From Bacteroidales bacterium (GTDB lineage Bacteria > Bacteroidota > Bacteroidia > Bacteroidales > G3-4614), in NCBI GenBank assembly GCA_015061035.1, contig SUXK01000004.1, positions 1-64,000 on the forward strand: 64,000 nucleotides of DNA, given 5' to 3'. The notes beneath the pieces were generated by a model. It had not been told where the DNA came from. It did no database searches and worked only from the letters and a program-made list of their open reading frames with translations. The translations under genes were made by a program, and so were the position numbers. How positions within the stretch are numbered: position 1 is the first letter of the stretch; each line of letters starts with the position of its first letter. Positions 35,341-49,358 of this stretch are shown piece by piece.

Positions 35341-36018
35341 TTAAAATCCTATTTTAAATGTTTGTTTATTTAATTTTGGCGATGCTACTAATATTGCATA
35401 GTCATATATATCAATTGTTACCTTTATTGTTTTGTTTGAGGCAAACTCCTCAAAATTAGTGTATGAGTGTTTTGTTGATCTTATCCCTGTCACTATTATT
35501 ACTGATGTTTCCTTTATTTTTGAAGATAGGTGATTGTATATTTGCTTGTATCCCTCTTCGGTTTGTTTATGTATATATATTAAATCGGATAATGGATTTG
35601 TTGTGTAATAGACAGGGATTTCTGTATTGTAATCACTCTCTTCAACTCTTGTTATTTGTACATCGGGATTAGCCAAAAGAAATATTGTATCTACTAATCC
35701 GCAATCACTTCCACACTCTAATACGTGTTGTGGTTTTACTCGGTTTAATATTCGGTATAGGAGTTTGTAATATTTTAATGTTTGTGGCTTGGGTACGACT
35801 CCTTTTTTTGATTGTATTTTTAATTGTTTATATTGCTCCTCTATTTTATCGTAAGCATAGTATCTTGCTTTCTCCTCTATTACTCGTATTATAAAGTTAA
35901 ATACATAGGGTGAGTGTACACCATGTCCTTTACGGTGTATTATGTTGCGAACGCCTTTACTATATTGTCGCTTTATTCTTTTGAATATACTCCTTTTCTC
36001 TTTGCTTGTTTTTTGCAT
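35341..36018 (-). CDS. Class I SAM-methyltransferase-like protein
   Basis: 225 residues. The start RKGHGVHSPYVFNFIIRVI is typical of a Bacteroidetes family annotated as class I SAM-dependent methyltransferases. The motif I equivalent HVLECGSDCGLVDTIFLLA keeps the E-x-G-x-x-x-G outline but not the canonical second Gly spacing, and the rest of the fold (TSVIIVTGIRSTK) is recognisable. The substrate is unknown and activity is uncertain. A -7 element (TACCTTTG, minus strand 36066-36059) lies 41 bases upstream. Confidence 0.75.
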   Translation of the reverse strand: MQKTSKEKRSIFKRIKRQYSKGVRNIIHRKGHGVHSPYVFNFIIRVIEEKARYYAYDKIEEQYKQLKIQSKKGVVPKPQTLKYYKLLYRILNRVKPQHVLECGSDCGLVDTIFLLANPDVQITRVEESDYNTEIPVYYTTNPLSDLIYIHKQTEEGYKQIYNHLSSKIKETSVIIVTGIRSTKHSYTNFEEFASNKTIKVTIDIYDYAILVASPKLNKQTFKIGF

Positions 36019-36058
36019 AAAAAAGATTAGATGTAAATCTTTATTTACGTTATAAATA

Positions 36059-36066
36059 CAAAGGTA
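36059..36066 (-). promoter_or_regulatory. -7 element for the methyltransferase/adenosyltransferase pair
   Basis: Minus-strand TACCTTTG; no -33 match at the usual distance. Confidence 0.55.
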
Positions 36067-36120
36067 ACTAATGGTTTTGGTTTTTACTTGTTTTAATAAA
36101 ATTTTTTACTTGTTGTTTAT

Positions 36121-36150
36121 AAAAAAAGGTCAGTTCTCTCGAACTAACCT
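36121..36150 (-). terminator. Second terminator downstream of the GH2 gene
   Basis: Minus strand: AGGTTAGTT, loop CGAGAG, AACTGACCT, then T7; one G-U pair works only on this strand. Confidence 0.75.
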
Positions 36151-36270
36151 TTCAAACTTGAAATATATCAAAAACAAGAAAGAGGATAACTTTTATACCT
36201 ATATAACAATCTTGTTTCTGTTTTGTTTTAAGCAAATGTTATTTTTATAAAAACTTTCTTTTTTAAATTA

Positions 36271-36314
36271 TAACAAGAGCGAGGAGAGTGATACCACTCT
36301 CCTCGCTCTTGTTA
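36271..36314. terminator. GH2 gene terminator
   Basis: A perfect 20-bp stem (TAACAAGAGCGAGGAGAGTG) with loop ATAC, ending 16 bases from the GH2 stop. With the hairpin at 36121-36150 it gives a double stop. Confidence 0.88.
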
Positions 36315-36329
36315 TTGGGGGTTATTATT

Positions 36330-41120
<4,791 letters not shown>

Positions 41121-41185
41121 TTATATTTTAGTTGTTTGTATTTTACAAAATTTGTTATCACCTAATATAATTATACATTGATTAT

Positions 41186-41210
41186 GTTATATTATTTGCA
41201 AATATATAAC
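41186..41210 (-). promoter_or_regulatory. GH2 gene -7 element inside a palindrome
   Basis: GTTATATTATTTGCAAATATATAAC is a near-perfect dyad. Its centre contains the minus-strand -7 box TATATTTG (41206-41199), so a repressor bound here would block the promoter. Confidence 0.55.
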
Positions 41211-41284
41211 ATATTTCTTGACAAATAAAATTTTAGATCTTTTATAGTGCTGATTTTTAATAAGTCTTTAAACAGACTCTTTAT

Positions 41285-42022
41285 TTATTTACGCTGACGC
41301 AATACTTCATATATCATTACTCCTGCCGCAACTGATACATTTAATGAGGCTATTTTTCCATATTGAGGTAGCGATACTGTTGTATCTGTAAGTGATAGTA
41401 TCTCTGTTGAGATGCCTTTGTCTTCGGCTCCCATTACCAATGCCAATGGTGTTGTCATATCGGCATCGGTGTAATTGATATTCGATTTTTCAGAGGCTCC
41501 CATTATTTGCAAACCACAATCTTTTAGATACTTAACACAATTATACAACGATTGTACCCGACAGACTGGTATATTCATTAATGCTCCTGCCGATGTTTTT
41601 ACGGCATCTGCTGTTACCGATACACTTCCCTTTGAGGGTATTATTATTGCATCTACTCCTGCACACTCGGCTGTTCGAGCAATTGCTCCAAAATTGCGAA
41701 CATCGGTTAGATGATCAAGTACTATGATAAATGGTACTTTTCCTTGCTCATATAGTGATGCTACTATCTCTTCGATAGGTTGATAATTTATTGGTGAGAT
41801 AAACGCTATTACTCCTTGATGATTTTTTCGTGTGATTGAATTTAACTTCTCTTGTGGTACACGTTGTACTACAATGTTACTTCCTCGCAACATTTCAAAG
41901 AGTTCTCCTGCCAACTCTCCAGAGAGATCTTTACGAATTAATATCTTATCTACCTCTTTTCCTGCTGATATTGCTTCTGCTACGGCACGGATGCCAAATA
42001 TCATATCACTGCTCTTTATCAT
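41285..42022 (-). CDS. rlmB: RlmB/TrmH-type RNA 2'-O-ribose methyltransferase
   Basis: 245 residues. SpoU family: an N-terminal RNA-binding (L30-like) domain (FGIRAVAEAISAGKEVDKIL) and a C-terminal knotted SAM domain with motif 1 in DHLTDVRNFGAIARTAEC, motif 2 in LALVMGAEDKGIS and motif 3 in VSLPQYGKIASLNVSVAAG. It probably methylates G2251 of 23S rRNA; specificity is inferred. It is the last gene of the dnaN operon, 4 bases after recN. Confidence 0.93.
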   Translation of the reverse strand: MIKSSDMIFGIRAVAEAISAGKEVDKILIRKDLSGELAGELFEMLRGSNIVVQRVPQEKLNSITRKNHQGVIAFISPINYQPIEEIVASLYEQGKVPFIIVLDHLTDVRNFGAIARTAECAGVDAIIIPSKGSVSVTADAVKTSAGALMNIPVCRVQSLYNCVKYLKDCGLQIMGASEKSNINYTDADMTTPLALVMGAEDKGISTEILSLTDTTVSLPQYGKIASLNVSVAAGVMIYEVLRQRK

Positions 42023-42026
42023 CTAT

Positions 42027-43682
42027 CTATTTATTTGTGTTTAATAATTGTGTTGCCAAACTCATTGCTGCTGGAGTTATATCTCCATCACTCATCATTC
42101 GTGCAACCTCCGCTACTCGCTCCTCTTGATTGAGTTTCTTTACTACTGCAATGGTTCGTTCATCAGTATCTTGTTTTTGTATATTGTAATGACACTCTCC
42201 TTTTGCTGCAACTTGAGGGAGATGGGTGATTACTATTATTTGTCGTTCAGATGACATTTCGGACATTATTCTTCCTACTTTTCCTGCTGTCTCGCCAGAT
42301 ATTCCTGAATCTACCTCATCAAATAGCATTACGGGCATTGCTCGGTTTGTTGCTATCATTGCTTTTACGCATAGCATCAAACGCGATATTTCTCCTCCAG
42401 ATGCACTCTTTGATAGTGGCGAGAGTGGCATATTTTTATTTGCTGAAAAAGTGAATATTGCTCTCTCTGTTCCGTTCTCGGTAAACTCCTCTGTTGGCTC
42501 CCACTCTACTTTGAAATTCAGATTTGGCAGAGATAGTGGACGTGCCATATCAATTAATGCTCTGGCAAAAGAGTCGCCGCCTTTATGTCGTGCTGCTGTT
42601 AGGTTGTTTGCTGCTGCGACAAGGTCAATTTTTAGTTTTGTTATGTCGTTCTCTAACTTCTCTATTGCTGTATCTGCTCCATCTATTGTTTGAAGCCTCT
42701 CTTCCATCTCTTTTTTATATTGTAATAGAGATGACACATTAGGTTGTGAATAGCGTTTTTGTAGAGTGTATATTAATGATAGTCGCTCCTCTACCTCTAC
42801 TAATCGTTGTGGGTCACACTCTATCTCATCAAGTCGGGAAGTGACCTCAGAGGCTATATCTTTTGCTTCTATATATAGCGCCTCTAATCTGTCTAATAGG
42901 TCGCCAGTTTTTACCTTTTTATTTATTGTCCTTATTTCGGACAAAATGCTTGAGAGTTTAGAATTAACGCCATCCTCCTCGTCAAACAGGAGGGATGTTT
43001 TATAAAACCCCTCTTTTATCTCTTCGGCATGTGACAGGTAATTTTGTTCCTCCTCAAGTTCCTCCTCTTCGTTATCTTTTATTGCAGCCTCGCTGAGTTG
43101 ATTTACTACAAATTTTATATACTCCTCTTCTTGTTTTGCTTGTTGTTGAAGTGAAATGAGTTGCTTTAAAGCGTTCTGTTTTTGATTATACTCGTTATAG
43201 AGTTCTTTATATTGGTTTAACTGCTCTGTATTATCGGAATATATATCTACTGCATCTAATTGAAACGTGTTGTCTGCCAACAATAGGTTTTGGTGTTGCG
43301 AATGTATCTCTATTATATGTTTTGATAACTCTTTGAGTAGTGATACAGACACTGGTGTATCGTTTATGAATGCTCTTGATTTGCCACTCTCGGAAACTTC
43401 TCTACGGATTATTGTTTCTTCTTCGTAATCAATATCATTTTCTTCAAATATATATTGAAGGGATAATTTAGATATTTCAAATACTCCTTCGATTATGCTT
43501 TTTGTGGCTCCCGGAGATATACTCTTTGAATCGGGTTTTGCTCCTGCCAACAATCCTAAGGCTCCTACAAGTATTGACTTTCCCGCTCCTGTCTCGCCTG
43601 TTATTACTGATAATCCTTTACCAAATTCTATGGTCAAGGAGTCAATTAATATGTAGTTTTTTATAGTTAGTCGTTTAAGCAT
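42027..43682 (-). CDS. recN: DNA repair protein RecN
   Basis: 551 residues. SMC-like ATPase that acts at double-strand breaks with RecA. Walker A GETGAGKSILVGALGLLAG near residue 30; central coiled coils (about 150-370); signature SKSASGGEISRLMLCVKAM; Walker B PVMLFDEVDSGISG; and the final THLPQVAAKGECHYNIQK block. It lies three bases after the DUF4835 gene in the conserved operon. Confidence 0.97.
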   Translation of the reverse strand: MLKRLTIKNYILIDSLTIEFGKGLSVITGETGAGKSILVGALGLLAGAKPDSKSISPGATKSIIEGVFEISKLSLQYIFEENDIDYEEETIIRREVSESGKSRAFINDTPVSVSLLKELSKHIIEIHSQHQNLLLADNTFQLDAVDIYSDNTEQLNQYKELYNEYNQKQNALKQLISLQQQAKQEEEYIKFVVNQLSEAAIKDNEEEELEEEQNYLSHAEEIKEGFYKTSLLFDEEDGVNSKLSSILSEIRTINKKVKTGDLLDRLEALYIEAKDIASEVTSRLDEIECDPQRLVEVEERLSLIYTLQKRYSQPNVSSLLQYKKEMEERLQTIDGADTAIEKLENDITKLKIDLVAAANNLTAARHKGGDSFARALIDMARPLSLPNLNFKVEWEPTEEFTENGTERAIFTFSANKNMPLSPLSKSASGGEISRLMLCVKAMIATNRAMPVMLFDEVDSGISGETAGKVGRIMSEMSSERQIIVITHLPQVAAKGECHYNIQKQDTDERTIAVVKKLNQEERVAEVARMMSDGDITPAAMSLATQLLNTNK

Positions 43683-43684
43683 AT

Positions 43685-44593
43685 TTACCTATTCTCTTTT
43701 CCTTTGCGTAATTGTGATAGACGTTGTTCCTCTGTGGGATATAGATTTGAGAGTATTTTATATACCTCTTCACGTTCTGTTTGGGGGGCTTCGGAATAGA
43801 GACTTACTAATTCATCTAATTTTGAGTCTCGGAATATTGACAACAAAACAGACATTGAGTTATCCTCATATATCTTTTTTAGTTGGTTTTTTATTGTTTC
43901 TGTTACTACTTTGCGTCCCTTATCTACTGATACAGACATTTCATCAAATCCTTTTAGATGATATAGATATAAGAGTTCCCTGAATGGTGCTGTTCGCTCT
44001 TCGGTAAATCCTGCCAAGATTGCTGCTCGGTTACGATTACTTCCAAATGCTTCCCAACCTGCCTCTTGCGAACCTTGCCCCATCATTACAAATTTTTCTG
44101 CTTGACGAAAAAAGAGTTCGCCTCCATTGGGTGAGAAAGTGTCAAAGTCTATTCCTAAAATCAAATAGGCATAAAAGTTGAGAATACATGTGAGGTTATT
44201 CTCAAACATACTCTCGTTATATATGAGTGGTTCGTACTCTTGGTATGTGAAACTGCACTCTGTATCTTTAAAATTTAATGTTGTAGTTGTATAATTACTA
44301 TTATAGACTGGACGGCTTGCCTGTATTTGTATGTCGCAATTATAACGGGTATCCTCTACTGAGTTTACTGTTACATATATTGTGCAGTCAATACGCTCAT
44401 TTACTGCTATTTGTGCGTTACTCCATTTTCTATCGTTCATATATTCGGTTATAGATTGTTCCAATGTTTGAAACAAATCTGTATCGGCACTCTCTATTTT
44501 GTTTGAATTGACTGTTACTTTACAATTCAATTCTTGCGCATAGAGGGTAGTTGCTAATAGGGCAAAAAATATGAACGATATTATTTTACGCAT
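43685..44593 (-). CDS. porD: DUF4835 protein, possible T9SS component PorD
   Basis: 302 residues. Signal peptide (IISFIFFALLATTLYAQ), then a beta-rich domain with ELNCKVTVNSNKIESAD, NFKDTECSFTYQEYEPLIYN and the well-conserved YLILGIDFDTFSPNGG, and a helical C-terminus. This is the DUF4835 family, found next to coaBC and recN in Bacteroidetes and annotated in places as T9SS protein PorD; I assign that from memory of the family, not from a search. Three proteins in this window carry T9SS tails, consistent with the lineage using that pathway. Confidence 0.8.
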   Translation of the reverse strand: MRKIISFIFFALLATTLYAQELNCKVTVNSNKIESADTDLFQTLEQSITEYMNDRKWSNAQIAVNERIDCTIYVTVNSVEDTRYNCDIQIQASRPVYNSNYTTTTLNFKDTECSFTYQEYEPLIYNESMFENNLTCILNFYAYLILGIDFDTFSPNGGELFFRQAEKFVMMGQGSQEAGWEAFGSNRNRAAILAGFTEERTAPFRELLYLYHLKGFDEMSVSVDKGRKVVTETIKNQLKKIYEDNSMSVLLSIFRDSKLDELVSLYSEAPQTEREEVYKILSNLYPTEEQRLSQLRKGKENR

Positions 44594-44596
44594 TGG

Positions 44597-45790
44597 CTAT
44601 TTTAATAGTTTGTATGTGTATTCAACTATATCTTTTGCTACCTCCTCTTTTGATTTTAAGGGATAACTCTCTTTTTCTCCCGATTTGCCGATTATTGTTA
44701 TCTTATTGGTATCGTATCCAAAGCATGCTCCTTTGTCGGCAAGGGAGTTTAATACTATATAGTCTAAGTTTTTCTTCTTAAGTTTTGATTGTGCATTTGC
44801 CTCTTCATCGTTTGTTTCGAGTGCAAATCCTGCTAATATTTGAGTCTCTTTTTTTAATTTGCCTAACGTTGCAGCAATATCGGGATTTGGCACCAACTCT
44901 ATGGTTAAATCTCCTGTTCGCTTTATTTTTGTTGAACTATACTCTTTGGGGGCATAGTCGGCTACCGCTGCACACATTATCGCAATATCTGCATCAACAA
45001 ACTCCTCTTGAGATACCTTGCTCATCTCTTTTGCCGACACAACATCTATTCGTTTTATATTTGAACTGCACGAGATATTTACTGGTCCTGATATTAATGT
45101 TACTTCTGCTCCTTGAGAGGCAAACTCTTGGGCTATGGCATATCCCATTTTACCTGTTGAGTTATTTCCGATGTAGCGAACAGGATCAATTTTTTCGTAT
45201 GTTGGGCCTGCTGTTATCATAACTTTCTTGCCAGCAAACTTTTGTTCTTTGGTGAAAAAATTCTCAAGGCAGGCTATTATGTTTTCGGGTTCTTCCATAC
45301 GACCTTTGCCTTCAAGTCCACTGGCTAAGAATCCTGATGCTGGCTCTATTATGTAGTTACCATATGACTGCAATGTTTTTAGATTATTTTGTGTTGATGG
45401 ATGTTTATACATATCTAAATCCATTGCTGGTGCAACAAATACGGGTGCTTTTGCCGACAGATATGTTGTTATTAACATATTGTCTGCTACCCCTGTTGCC
45501 ATTTTTGCTATGGTTGATGCTGTTGCTGGTGCAATTATCATTGCATCGGCCCATAGTCCTAAATCTACATGACTATGCCACTCTCCTGTATTTGCAGTAA
45601 AAAACTCTGAAACTACGGGTTTACCTGTTAATGCAGAAAGAGTTACTGGTGTTATAAACTCTTTGCCAGATGGTGTGATTACAATCTGTACCTCCGCTCC
45701 CTTTTTTATTAACAATCGGGTTAGGTATGCTGCTTTGTAGGCTGCTATACTTCCTGTAATTCCTAAAATTATATGTTTCCCTTTTAACAT
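44597..45790 (-). CDS. coaBC: Bifunctional phosphopantothenoylcysteine decarboxylase/synthase
   Basis: 397 residues; coenzyme A synthesis. The N-terminal flavin decarboxylase (CoaC, ~1-185) begins with IILGITGSIAAYKAAYLTR and has APAMDLDMYKHP. The loop GFLASGLEGKGRM has Ser where E. coli CoaC has its catalytic Cys (ACGDIG region). The C-terminal CTP-dependent ligase (CoaB) has MITAGPTYEKIDPVR, NNSTGKMGYAIA and KIKRTGDLTIELVPNPD. It lies one base after the exonuclease gene. Confidence 0.96.
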   Translation of the reverse strand: MLKGKHIILGITGSIAAYKAAYLTRLLIKKGAEVQIVITPSGKEFITPVTLSALTGKPVVSEFFTANTGEWHSHVDLGLWADAMIIAPATASTIAKMATGVADNMLITTYLSAKAPVFVAPAMDLDMYKHPSTQNNLKTLQSYGNYIIEPASGFLASGLEGKGRMEEPENIIACLENFFTKEQKFAGKKVMITAGPTYEKIDPVRYIGNNSTGKMGYAIAQEFASQGAEVTLISGPVNISCSSNIKRIDVVSAKEMSKVSQEEFVDADIAIMCAAVADYAPKEYSSTKIKRTGDLTIELVPNPDIAATLGKLKKETQILAGFALETNDEEANAQSKLKKKNLDYIVLNSLADKGACFGYDTNKITIIGKSGEKESYPLKSKEEVAKDIVEYTYKLLK

Positions 45791-45791
45791 T

Positions 45792-46568
45792 TTAACCTCT
45801 CTTTTTTAATTGATACTCTGCATACAATTTGGTTAATACTTTTTTTGTGTTAAGAGAGAACTCTCCCTTTTGCATCCAATCGTAAAACCCTAAATCTGTT
45901 GCAAATACATCAAATACAAATTTACCTTTGTGCTTTCCGAAGTTAAATATTGCTCTGCCTTTGTCATCTACAATTATTCTTCCTGCCAAATCGAGATTAT
46001 TGTTGTATGTTGTAAACTCTGATAATGCCGCCATATCATTTGGCAAGTCTGAGTATCTGTCTAATTGCGATTTTAACACCTCATATGTTGCTCGGGCGTC
46101 GGCCTCGGCTGAGTGTGCATTATCGAGTTCTTTATCGCAATAGAACTTATAGGCAGCAGTTAATGTACGTTGTTCCATTTTGTGAAATATTGTTTGCACA
46201 TCTATCTGCTTGCGTTTTGATATATCAAAATCAACTCCTGCTCTTAACATCTCTTCTACCAAAAGTGGTACATCAAACCGACTTGAATTGTACCCTGCCA
46301 AATCGCAACCTTTTATCTCTGCCGCCAAGGTTTTTGCTATCTCCTTAAAGGTTGGGCAATCGGCTACATCAGCATCTGTTATTCCGTGTATAGCAGTGCT
46401 TTGTGGTGGGATTGGCATTTCTGGATTTATTCTTCGGGTTTTACTCTCCTCTTTACCATTTGGCCAGACTTTTAAATAACTTATCTCAATTATTCGGTCT
46501 GTTGCTATGTTAAGACCCGTTGTCTCTAAATCGAAAAATACTATTGGATTCTTGATATTAAGTTCCAT
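45792..46568 (-). CDS. DEDDh 3'-5' exonuclease
   Basis: 258 residues, DnaQ-like. FFDLETTGLN carries the Asp-x-Glu metal ligands, GYNSSRFDVPLLVEEM the second Asp, and AHSAEADARATYEVL the His-x4-Asp end: all four catalytic acids and the His are present. A ~70-residue C-terminal extension (FNFGKHKGKFVFDVFATDLG) resembles small exonuclease-associated domains. It may proofread or process DNA alongside the beta clamp encoded immediately upstream (21-base gap). Confidence 0.92.
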   Translation of the reverse strand: MELNIKNPIVFFDLETTGLNIATDRIIEISYLKVWPNGKEESKTRRINPEMPIPPQSTAIHGITDADVADCPTFKEIAKTLAAEIKGCDLAGYNSSRFDVPLLVEEMLRAGVDFDISKRKQIDVQTIFHKMEQRTLTAAYKFYCDKELDNAHSAEADARATYEVLKSQLDRYSDLPNDMAALSEFTTYNNNLDLAGRIIVDDKGRAIFNFGKHKGKFVFDVFATDLGFYDWMQKGEFSLNTKKVLTKLYAEYQLKKRG

Positions 46569-46589
46569 TGCGTTCTACGAACCTACTAT

Positions 46590-47717
46590 TTAAAAGTCGT
46601 TTAACATTATAGGCATCAACAATACCAACATATCTTCGTTCTCATCATTTTGCATTGGCACAATAACTCCTGCTCTTGAAGGATCAGATAGTTGTATTGA
46701 AACCTCTTGTGATGACATATTGTTCAATATCTCTATTAGATAGTTGGCACTAAATCCAATATTCATTGTATCTCCTGTATAACTACATGCTACACTCTCT
46801 TCGGCAGATGTTGCAAAAGAGGTATTTTTCGCTGATACTATAAGTTTATCGGGAGATAATTGTAATTTAACTAAACTGCTTGCCTGATCAGAGAATATTG
46901 CTGTACGGCGTAATGATGTTGTAAATATAGAACGGTCTATTATCAATTGACTTGGATTATTTTGAGGTATCACCGATGCGTATTTTGGATAATTTCCCTC
47001 TATCAAACGACAGTTCAAAATAAAGTTTTCAAGATTGAAACATGCGTTTTTTTCATCAAATGTTATTGTTACATCGCCACTCTCTTTTGCTAATATGTTT
47101 TTTAACAATGCTGCTGGTTTACGTGGTAATATGAACGAAGTTTGAAGCCCTGTTTGTACTGACATATTTTTAAAACATGCTAATTTTTGACTATCTGATG
47201 CTACAAACACTACATATTCTGGGTGAACATCAAAATAGATACCGCTCATTACTGGACGTAAATCATTATCGGCAAGTGCAAATGCTGTATTATTGATTCC
47301 TTTTAGCAATGCACTTGAATCCATTGATATTGTTTTTGCTATCTCGCTTAGTTGCGCTCTTTGTGGATATTCACTTCCGTTTATTCCTACAAAGTTGAAT
47401 TTACCATTTTGAAAATATAGCAATATATCCAATGTCTCATCATTGATTTCAAATGCCAATGGTTGATCGGGCAATTCTTTTAATGAATCTAACAGCATTT
47501 TTGCCGATACTGCAAATAATCCGCTTCCCTCAGACTCTTGAACCTCAATTGATGTGGTCATTGTTGTCTCTTGGTCAGAGGCTGTTACTGTTAATTTATC
47601 TCCTGACAAATTAAACAAAAAGTTCTCTAATATAGAGATTGTGTTTTTTGAACTGATTACTCTTCCAACTGTTTGCAAATGAAACAATAGTGAAGAACTT
47701 GATACTACAAATTTCAT
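46590..47717 (-). CDS. dnaN: DNA polymerase III beta subunit (sliding clamp)
   Basis: 375 residues, three repeated clamp domains. It encircles DNA and tethers the replicase. Typical blocks are MKFVVSSSSLLFHLQTVGRVI, the central MSGIYFDVHPEYVVFVASDS and the terminal VVPMQNDENEDMLVLLMPI. It is the first gene of a six-gene operon; the -7 box (TATATTTG, minus strand 47798-47791) lies 74 bases before the ATG. dnaA is not adjacent. Confidence 0.98.
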   Translation of the reverse strand: MKFVVSSSSLLFHLQTVGRVISSKNTISILENFLFNLSGDKLTVTASDQETTMTTSIEVQESEGSGLFAVSAKMLLDSLKELPDQPLAFEINDETLDILLYFQNGKFNFVGINGSEYPQRAQLSEIAKTISMDSSALLKGINNTAFALADNDLRPVMSGIYFDVHPEYVVFVASDSQKLACFKNMSVQTGLQTSFILPRKPAALLKNILAKESGDVTITFDEKNACFNLENFILNCRLIEGNYPKYASVIPQNNPSQLIIDRSIFTTSLRRTAIFSDQASSLVKLQLSPDKLIVSAKNTSFATSAEESVACSYTGDTMNIGFSANYLIEILNNMSSQEVSIQLSDPSRAGVIVPMQNDENEDMLVLLMPIMLNDF

Positions 47718-47790
47718 AATTCTTATTTTTTATTTATTTTACTTATATTCAACCAATTGCCTTTTTGCTAAAACATAAGGCATACAAAAG

Positions 47791-47798
47791 CAAATATA
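47791..47798 (-). promoter_or_regulatory. dnaN operon -7 element
   Basis: Minus-strand TATATTTG; a CAAA 13 bases upstream is too close to be the -33 box. Confidence 0.55.
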
Positions 47799-47911
47799 AT
47801 GTTTTTTTGACAAATATCTACTTTTAAAAATAAAAAATTGAGAGAATTGTTGATAACTTTAATTATTGTTGTTGTACGCCAACTTTTGAAGGAGAACAGA
47901 TATTTGTTACT

Positions 47912-49351
47912 CTATGCTTTTAGTCTCTTAGAAAGCACAATATACGAGAAGAGTATTGCTATTACAGAGAGAATTGAGGGTATAACATAGTTTGAGATCT
48001 CAAAATTCACTACTAATGCTTGTGTGTACACTAAAACAAATGCAACCAAAGAGACTGTATAGAATGTTTTTTCCGGGACAAAACAATATCGCTTTTTACA
48101 TATTATCCACATATAGGTTGTGTATATTGCAAAGTTAATGGTATAAGCGATTCCTAAGCCCTCGATACCTAACACAAGATAGAGCAATATACTGATTATC
48201 AATGTTGTTATATCAGATATTAGCTCTGTTATTAAAAAGAGTTTTCCCTCGCCCTTCGCTAATAGTATAAAACCTAACGACCATGATATTGCTTTAAATA
48301 GTACTCCCGGTATTGCCCATCCCACATAAGTTGATACTACCACAAATTGTGGAGAATACAGGAGTTCTATTATCCAATCTTGAAATAATAGAAATAATGC
48401 TATAATTGGGAGTAACATTAATATGGAACTCTCCATTTGACGTGACACCTGAAGCGAAACTTGACTATTATCGCTTTGTACCTTTGACAATCGAGGATAA
48501 TACTCTGTTGACATTGCTACAAATACCATCCCTACATATCGAGTTACAAGGGTAAATCCGGCTTGATAATATCCAACTTCGGCCATTGTTGAATAGTTAT
48601 TCATCCATGCTATAAGAATATAATTCAAAAGTGTAGTCATAAACCCACTAATGGTCATATATATTCCTAACTTTAACATAGGGCTACCCTCTTTAAAGGC
48701 TGTTTTTACAGAGAGTTTTTCTGTTTCAATTTTCTCTTTCCGAGATGCTATGTAATTAAACAAGAATGCAAAAAAGGATGTTAGCAATAATGATGGTACT
48801 ACTCCTTCTATTCTGAAAAGATAATACAGGGGTATGGAGAAAATCAATGATACTACACTTGCTGCTACTGTTGATTTGGCAAAGGTTTTGAGTTTTTCAC
48901 TTCCTTGCAATATCGCTTGCTCACCTGATGATAGAGCATTAAATAATAGCGCTGCCGAAAGAATAACAAAACTCCATAGATTTTTATCTGTACCAAATGT
49001 TATCTTGCTTAGAAGTGGGGCCGCCCCAATAAATACCATAGCACCCAAAAGTCCTAATACAAGAGAGAGTTTGCGGACTACTCCTGCTATTTTTTTTAAT
49101 TTTTCTGGAGTGGTATTATATGCCGATGATATATCTCTTACTGAACTTTGACGCAAACCTAAATTGGTCATTGATGATACCATCTCTATTGCACTATTAA
49201 ATAACCCTATCAGTCCCACGCCTTCGGCTCCAAGTAGTATTGCTATTACTTTATTTCGGATTAATGAACATAGCATATTTATCACCTGCACTCCTCCAAA
49301 AAGGGAGGTTGCGTTAACTATTCTTCTATATATGCTACTCTTTTCGGACAT
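47912..49351 (-). CDS. Polysaccharide flippase (Wzx/O-antigen translocase family)
   Basis: 479 residues with about 12-14 predicted membrane helices spread over the whole length, starting NATSLFGGVQVINMLCSLIR. This is the polysaccharide-specific transport (MATE-like) fold that flips lipid-linked sugars across the inner membrane. The substrate is unknown. It is the last gene of the dut operon, seven bases after the FemAB-like gene, so an O-antigen-like or exopolysaccharide role is plausible but not shown. Confidence 0.9.
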   Translation of the reverse strand: MSEKSSIYRRIVNATSLFGGVQVINMLCSLIRNKVIAILLGAEGVGLIGLFNSAIEMVSSMTNLGLRQSSVRDISSAYNTTPEKLKKIAGVVRKLSLVLGLLGAMVFIGAAPLLSKITFGTDKNLWSFVILSAALLFNALSSGEQAILQGSEKLKTFAKSTVAASVVSLIFSIPLYYLFRIEGVVPSLLLTSFFAFLFNYIASRKEKIETEKLSVKTAFKEGSPMLKLGIYMTISGFMTTLLNYILIAWMNNYSTMAEVGYYQAGFTLVTRYVGMVFVAMSTEYYPRLSKVQSDNSQVSLQVSRQMESSILMLLPIIALFLLFQDWIIELLYSPQFVVVSTYVGWAIPGVLFKAISWSLGFILLAKGEGKLFLITELISDITTLIISILLYLVLGIEGLGIAYTINFAIYTTYMWIICKKRYCFVPEKTFYTVSLVAFVLVYTQALVVNFEISNYVIPSILSVIAILFSYIVLSKRLKA

Positions 49352-49358
49352 GGGTACT

